DNA of 9,178 bases from Desulfobacterales bacterium (GTDB lineage: Bacteria > Desulfobacterota > Desulfobacteria > Desulfobacterales > QNYZ01): the NCBI GenBank assembly GCA_029938515.1, contig JAOZUU010000075.1:1-9178 (forward strand), read 5' to 3'. The translations under genes and the position numbers were made by a program. The notes below the pieces were generated by a model. That model was not told the origin of the DNA. It did no database searches and saw nothing but the letters and a program-made list of their open reading frames with translations. Positions within the stretch are counted from its first letter, which is position 1. Each line of letters begins with the position of its first letter. Below are positions 6,635 through 9,178 of this stretch, piece by piece.

Positions 6635-7438
6635 ATGCAACGAATCGATTTGAATTGTGACATGGGGGAAAGTTTCGGTGCTTACACGATCGGGATGGAC
6701 CCGGTGGTGATGAAATTTATCACTTCGGCGAACATCGCCTGTGGCTGGCATGCCGGTGATCCGCTGGTGATGGGACGGACCGTTCAAATGGCCGCCGAAA
6801 ACGGGGTCGGCATCGGTGCCCATCCCGGCTATCCGGACCTGATCGGTTTCGGTCGGCGCAATATGGATTGTACGGCCGATGAGGTTCGTCATTATGTCGT
6901 ATATCAGATCGGTGCCTTGCAGGCCTTTTGCCGTGTACAAGGTGTAAACTTAAGGCATGTCAAGCCCCATGGGGCGCTCTATCTCACTGCCGTGGACAAC
7001 GAGATGGTTGCCCGGGCCGTAGCCGAAGCCATTGTCAGTGTCGATCCGGACCTGATGTACGTGGCCCTGGCCGGCGCCAAGGGGGAGTTGATGACCCGGA
7101 TCGGTCGCGAGGTGGGTCTGAAGGTGGTTTACGAGGCCTTTCCCGATCGAGCCTACACACCGGAGGGAAATCTCGTTTCCCGCCGTCTGCCCGGGGCTGT
7201 CATCCAGGATCCCGCCGAAGTTTCGGAGCGCGCGTTACGCATGGCCAAAGAGAATAAAATAATTGCCGTGGATGGTACGCCGATATCCATCGAGGCCCAG
7301 ACGCTTTGCGTTCATGGAGACACACCCACGGCGGTGAAACTGGTTGAGAGTATTCGTCACGCCCTGGAAGGCGATGGCGTGACCGTGGCGCCGATGGGGT
7401 CGGACGGCCCTGATACCAAGCCAACAACCTGGGTGTAA
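6635..7438 (+). CDS. pxpA: 5-oxoprolinase subunit A (LamB/YcsF family)
   Basis: This 267-residue cytoplasmic protein is one of three subunits of the prokaryotic ATP-dependent 5-oxoprolinase, which converts 5-oxo-L-proline to glutamate. Family motifs run in order: DLNCDMGESFG (5-15), ANIACGWHAGDP (32-43, with W where F is usual), GAHPGYPDLIGFGRR (61-75), VKPHGALY (109-116), DRAYTPEGNLVSRR (171-184) and LCVHGDTPTAVK (224-235). The ATG is supported by AAGGAA at 6623-6628. It lies 15 bases after dctM, so it is in the transporter operon. It runs about 10-15 residues longer than many homologues. The tail (GSDGPDTKPTTWV, 255-267) is low in conserved features, and its last two codons and stop lie inside a repeat element. 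pxpB is 242 bases away, not adjacent as is usual. Confidence 0.96.
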   Translation: MQRIDLNCDMGESFGAYTIGMDPVVMKFITSANIACGWHAGDPLVMGRTVQMAAENGVGIGAHPGYPDLIGFGRRNMDCTADEVRHYVVYQIGALQAFCRVQGVNLRHVKPHGALYLTAVDNEMVARAVAEAIVSVDPDLMYVALAGAKGELMTRIGREVGLKVVYEAFPDRAYTPEGNLVSRRLPGAVIQDPAEVSERALRMAKENKIIAVDGTPISIEAQTLCVHGDTPTAVKLVESIRHALEGDGVTVAPMGSDGPDTKPTTWV

Positions 7439-7563
7439 TTCATCATCGTTGGCAACATCCCCCTTTATCCCCCTTCAAAGGGGGACTTTGATTCCCCCTT
7501 TGAAGAGGGATATAGGGGGATGCAAAAAAGGATGGCTCAAGAAAATAAACCAAAATGAAAATG
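7430..7563. repeat. Right copy of the 99/134-bp inverted repeat
   Basis: This is the inverted partner of 1-99: 94 of 99 positions agree, with a perfect 40-base match at the outer end (7524-7563). It has 35 extra bases, apparently gained or lost between two copies of CCCCCTTT (7459-7466 and 7494-7501). Its first bases include the last codons and the stop of pxpA. Together the two copies bracket about 7.3 kb of genes. Confidence 0.9.
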
Positions 7564-7615
7564 ACTGTCATTTATCATCATACGGGGGTGTAACCAACCA
7601 TCGTGATTTACACCC
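7431..7615. mobile_element. Possible non-autonomous (MITE-like) element after pxpA
   Basis: GGGTGTAATTCATCATCGTTGG (split here as GGGTGTAATTCATC and ATCGTTGG, 7431-7452) and the reverse complement of 7594-7615 agree at about 18 of 22 bases, giving a 185-bp unit with imperfect terminal inverted repeats. The 134-bp repeat and its hairpin lie inside. No transposase or target duplication could be confirmed, so mobility is inference. The left copy at 1-99 would correspond to one end of a similar unit cut by the window edge. Confidence 0.45.
7456..7522. terminator. Long hairpin downstream of pxpA, possible terminator or mRNA end
   Basis: The 29-base arms 7456-7484 and 7494-7522 are reverse complements at 27 positions, with a 9-base loop (ACTTTGATT). 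Both arms are built of C-runs or G-runs. After the right arm come one C and six A on the plus strand, not U, so on the pxpA transcript it is not a standard intrinsic terminator. It should still be a very stable RNA fold between pxpA and pxpB. Confidence 0.5.
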
Positions 7616-7622
7616 CAACAAC

Positions 7623-7640
7623 CTTCGGCTAAAGCCGAAG
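7623..7640 (+). terminator. Short perfect hairpin upstream of pxpB
   Basis: CTTCGGCT-AA-AGCCGAAG is a perfect 8-bp stem followed by ACTTTTCTTCC. The pyrimidine-rich tail makes a weak intrinsic terminator possible, placed 40 bases before the pxpB start. It could equally be part of the surrounding repeat material. Confidence 0.4.
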
Positions 7641-7680
7641 ACTTTTCTTCCATTCCCCGAGGGGGACAATAAAGGAAGTT

Positions 7681-8391
7681 ATGACCAACGGCCTGCTTGA
7701 TACCCCCCGTTACCGCATCGCCGGCGACCGGGGCCTTTTGGTTGAATACGGCGACCGTATCGATTTGGCCATCAACCGTAAAGTCCGATCCATGGCCGTC
7801 CTGCTGGATCAATCTCCGCCAAACGGGATTATCGAAGTCATTCCCACCTACCGTTCTTTGCTTATTGTCTACGATCCTGCGGAAACAGAACCGGAAACCA
7901 TTCAGACCGGTCTTGAAATCCTGGAAGGACGCCTGGCCGATATCGAGATCCCGCCCCCTAAAACAGTGGAAATTCCAGTTTGCTACGACGGTGAATTCGG
8001 CCCGGACATCGGCTTTGTGGCCAAATCTCACGATTTGACCGAAGATGCGGTGATCGGCATCCATTCAGCTACCGAATATCCTATCTACATGATCGGTTTT
8101 ACACCCGGTTTTCCTTTCCTGGGCGGGCTGTCCGAAAAACTGCATACCCCGCGACTGGAAAGCCCCCGGACCCATGTTCCCGCCGGATCGGTGGGCATCG
8201 CCAACAACCAGACCGGTATTTACCCGGTGGCCAGCCCCGGCGGGTGGCAACTGATCGGCCAAACCCCGTTAAACCTGTTTAATCCCATGCGCAAAAATCC
8301 GTTTTTGTACAATACGGGTGACCGAATCCGGTTTGTCCCCATTTCAGCCGAGACGTATCGCCAAATGTCGGAAGCGGAGGGCCATCGATGA
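7681..8391 (+). CDS. pxpB: 5-oxoprolinase subunit B (KipI family)
   Basis: This 236-residue protein pairs with PxpC and is homologous to Bacillus KipI and to the AHS1 domain of urea carboxylase. Family motifs: GDRGLLVEYGD (15-25), VIPTYRSLLIVYDP (53-66), IPVCYDGEFGPD (98-109), GFTPGFPFLGGL (139-150), RTHVPAGSVGIANNQTGIYP (163-182) and PGGWQLIG (186-193). No membrane segment or signal peptide is seen. In the oxoprolinase it would form a complex with PxpC; in urea carboxylase relatives the same pair performs the carboxyl transfer from biotin. The ATG is supported by AAAGGAAG at 7671-7678. Its stop overlaps the pxpC start by four bases (ATGA), so the two are coupled. It needs its own promoter or read-through, because hairpins and a repeat separate it from pxpA. 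Confidence 0.96.
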   Translation: MTNGLLDTPRYRIAGDRGLLVEYGDRIDLAINRKVRSMAVLLDQSPPNGIIEVIPTYRSLLIVYDPAETEPETIQTGLEILEGRLADIEIPPPKTVEIPVCYDGEFGPDIGFVAKSHDLTEDAVIGIHSATEYPIYMIGFTPGFPFLGGLSEKLHTPRLESPRTHVPAGSVGIANNQTGIYPVASPGGWQLIGQTPLNLFNPMRKNPFLYNTGDRIRFVPISAETYRQMSEAEGHR

Positions 8392-9178
8392 AGGCCTTCA
8401 AGGTACTCACACCGGGGGCGTTTACGACCGTACAGGATTTGGGCCGCTTCGGTTACCAGCGGATGGGGATACCGGTTTCCGGTGCCCTGGACCGGTTCGC
8501 CTGCCAGGTAGCCAACCTGCTGGTCGGCAATCCTCCCGATGCGGCGGTTCTCGAAATCACAGTGATGGGGCCGCGGCTCGAATTTTTAAGTGACACTCAT
8601 ATTGCCCTGGCCGGTGCACAGATGGGCATGACCCTGAACGATGAAGCGGTTTCCGGCTGGCAATCGATACGTGTCAGTCCGGATGATGTGCTGGATATCC
8701 ATCAGGTGACATCCGGGTGTCGGGCGTATCTGGCCATAAGTGGCGGTATCGATGTACCCCGGGTCATGGAAAGCAGCTCGACCTATGTCGGCGGCCGTAT
8801 GGGAGGATTCAACGGGCGGCCCCTTAAGATCGACGACGTTTTAGAGCGTGGCAAAAGCACTGGATTGGGCACCCTGCGATGCTTGCCCCGGGAATGGGTC
8901 CCCGCTTATCCGGAAAATATCGTTCTTCGGGCGATTCCCGGGCCCCAGGATGATTTTTTTCGGGAAGGGCTGGATACCCTTTTTTCTTCCGATTACCTGG
9001 TGACCGCCAAGGCTGATCGAATGGGCTATCGACTCCAGGGACCGGATATCAATCCCCTGAATCACATGCCGCCGAGCATTATCTCTGAGCCGAGCATGCC
9101 GGGCGGAATTCAAGTCCCGGCGGATTGCCAACCGATCGTATTGCTCGTCGAACAAACCGTGGGTGGCTACACGAAAAT
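8388..9178 (+). CDS. pxpC: 5-oxoprolinase subunit C (KipA family), cut by window end
   Basis: An open frame runs from the ATG at 8388 to the last base, giving at least 263 residues; the family is usually 310-340, so about four fifths are visible. It is the KipA/AHS2-type partner of PxpB. Motifs: TVQDLGRFG (14-22), GIPVSGALD (27-35), STYVGGRMGGFNGRPLK (131-147), AIPGPQDDFF (182-191), DRMGYRLQGP (210-219), IISE (231-234), GGIQVP (239-244) and QTVGGYTK (256-263). The stretch after IISE departs from the commoner SEG..PGAIQVP...GQPI..LADRQTTGGYPK pattern: it has PSMPGG, then CQPIVLLVE, a residue shorter. This suggests a distinct subgroup, perhaps with another substrate or a carboxyltransferase role. 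Overlap with pxpB (ATGA) shows coupling. No frameshift is visible. Confidence 0.94.
   Translation, partial: MKAFKVLTPGAFTTVQDLGRFGYQRMGIPVSGALDRFACQVANLLVGNPPDAAVLEITVMGPRLEFLSDTHIALAGAQMGMTLNDEAVSGWQSIRVSPDDVLDIHQVTSGCRAYLAISGGIDVPRVMESSSTYVGGRMGGFNGRPLKIDDVLERGKSTGLGTLRCLPREWVPAYPENIVLRAIPGPQDDFFREGLDTLFSSDYLVTAKADRMGYRLQGPDINPLNHMPPSIISEPSMPGGIQVPADCQPIVLLVEQTVGGYTK

Noticed and set aside
7449..7700. Plus-strand 83-codon frame through the repeat after pxpA
   Set aside because: It is made of repeat and hairpin DNA and runs into pxpB in another frame; no ribosome site.
7537..8064. Minus-strand 175-codon frame opposite pxpB
   Set aside because: It overlaps repeat DNA and the conserved pxpB start; composition is typical of an antisense shadow.
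1..9178. CRISPR array, tRNA or rRNA genes, integrase or transposase genes
   Set aside because: The repeats are few, inverted and irregularly spaced, and no clover-leaf or recombinase motif was found.

Overview
The window is an accessory catabolic locus from a bacterium, probably a Gram-negative anaerobe of the Desulfobacterota type. That guess rests on the TRAP transporter, the slightly GC-rich coding DNA, and short AT-rich or C-run intergenic repeats (for example those carrying TCGTAAAAAGTC) of a kind I associate with that group. It is an inference from style, not a proven assignment. No RNA gene, CRISPR array, transposase or integrase gene was seen.

Layout. Positions 1-99 hold one copy of an intergenic repeat. 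At 121-888 (+) is a creatininase-family amidohydrolase. At 890-1004 is a small element bounded by inverted repeats, between convergent genes. At 1016-2637 (-) lie a biotin carboxylase (accC) and, upstream of it in the same transcript, a stand-alone biotin carrier domain (accB). At 2638-2825 is a divergent control region with another repeat element and a perfect 16-bp inverted repeat just before a GntR/FCD regulator (2826-3515, +). At 3583-6619 (+) is a complete three-gene TRAP transporter (dctP, dctQ, dctM). At 6635-7438 (+) is pxpA. Positions 7430-7615 hold a second, inverted copy of the first repeat inside a larger hairpin-rich element. At 7681-8391 (+) is pxpB, and from 8388 to the window end is pxpC, cut off by the edge.

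How the genes fit together. PxpA, PxpB and PxpC together form the prokaryotic ATP-dependent 5-oxoprolinase, which opens the lactam ring of 5-oxoproline (pyroglutamate) to glutamate. PxpB and PxpC are also homologous to the carboxyltransferase part of urea carboxylase. The biotin carboxylase and biotin carrier encoded here are the other two parts of such an enzyme. The TRAP system would import an organic acid, pyroglutamate being an obvious candidate, and the GntR/FCD protein would sense the substrate or a product. The creatininase-family hydrolase adds a second enzyme that may act on a cyclic or linear amide. The locus therefore reads as an import-and-ring-opening module for a lactam or related cyclic amide. 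The true substrate cannot be read from the sequence.

The most unusual structural feature is the pair of inverted repeats (94 of 99 positions identical apart from a 35-bp indel) that bracket everything from the creatininase gene to pxpA and separate pxpA from pxpB and pxpC.
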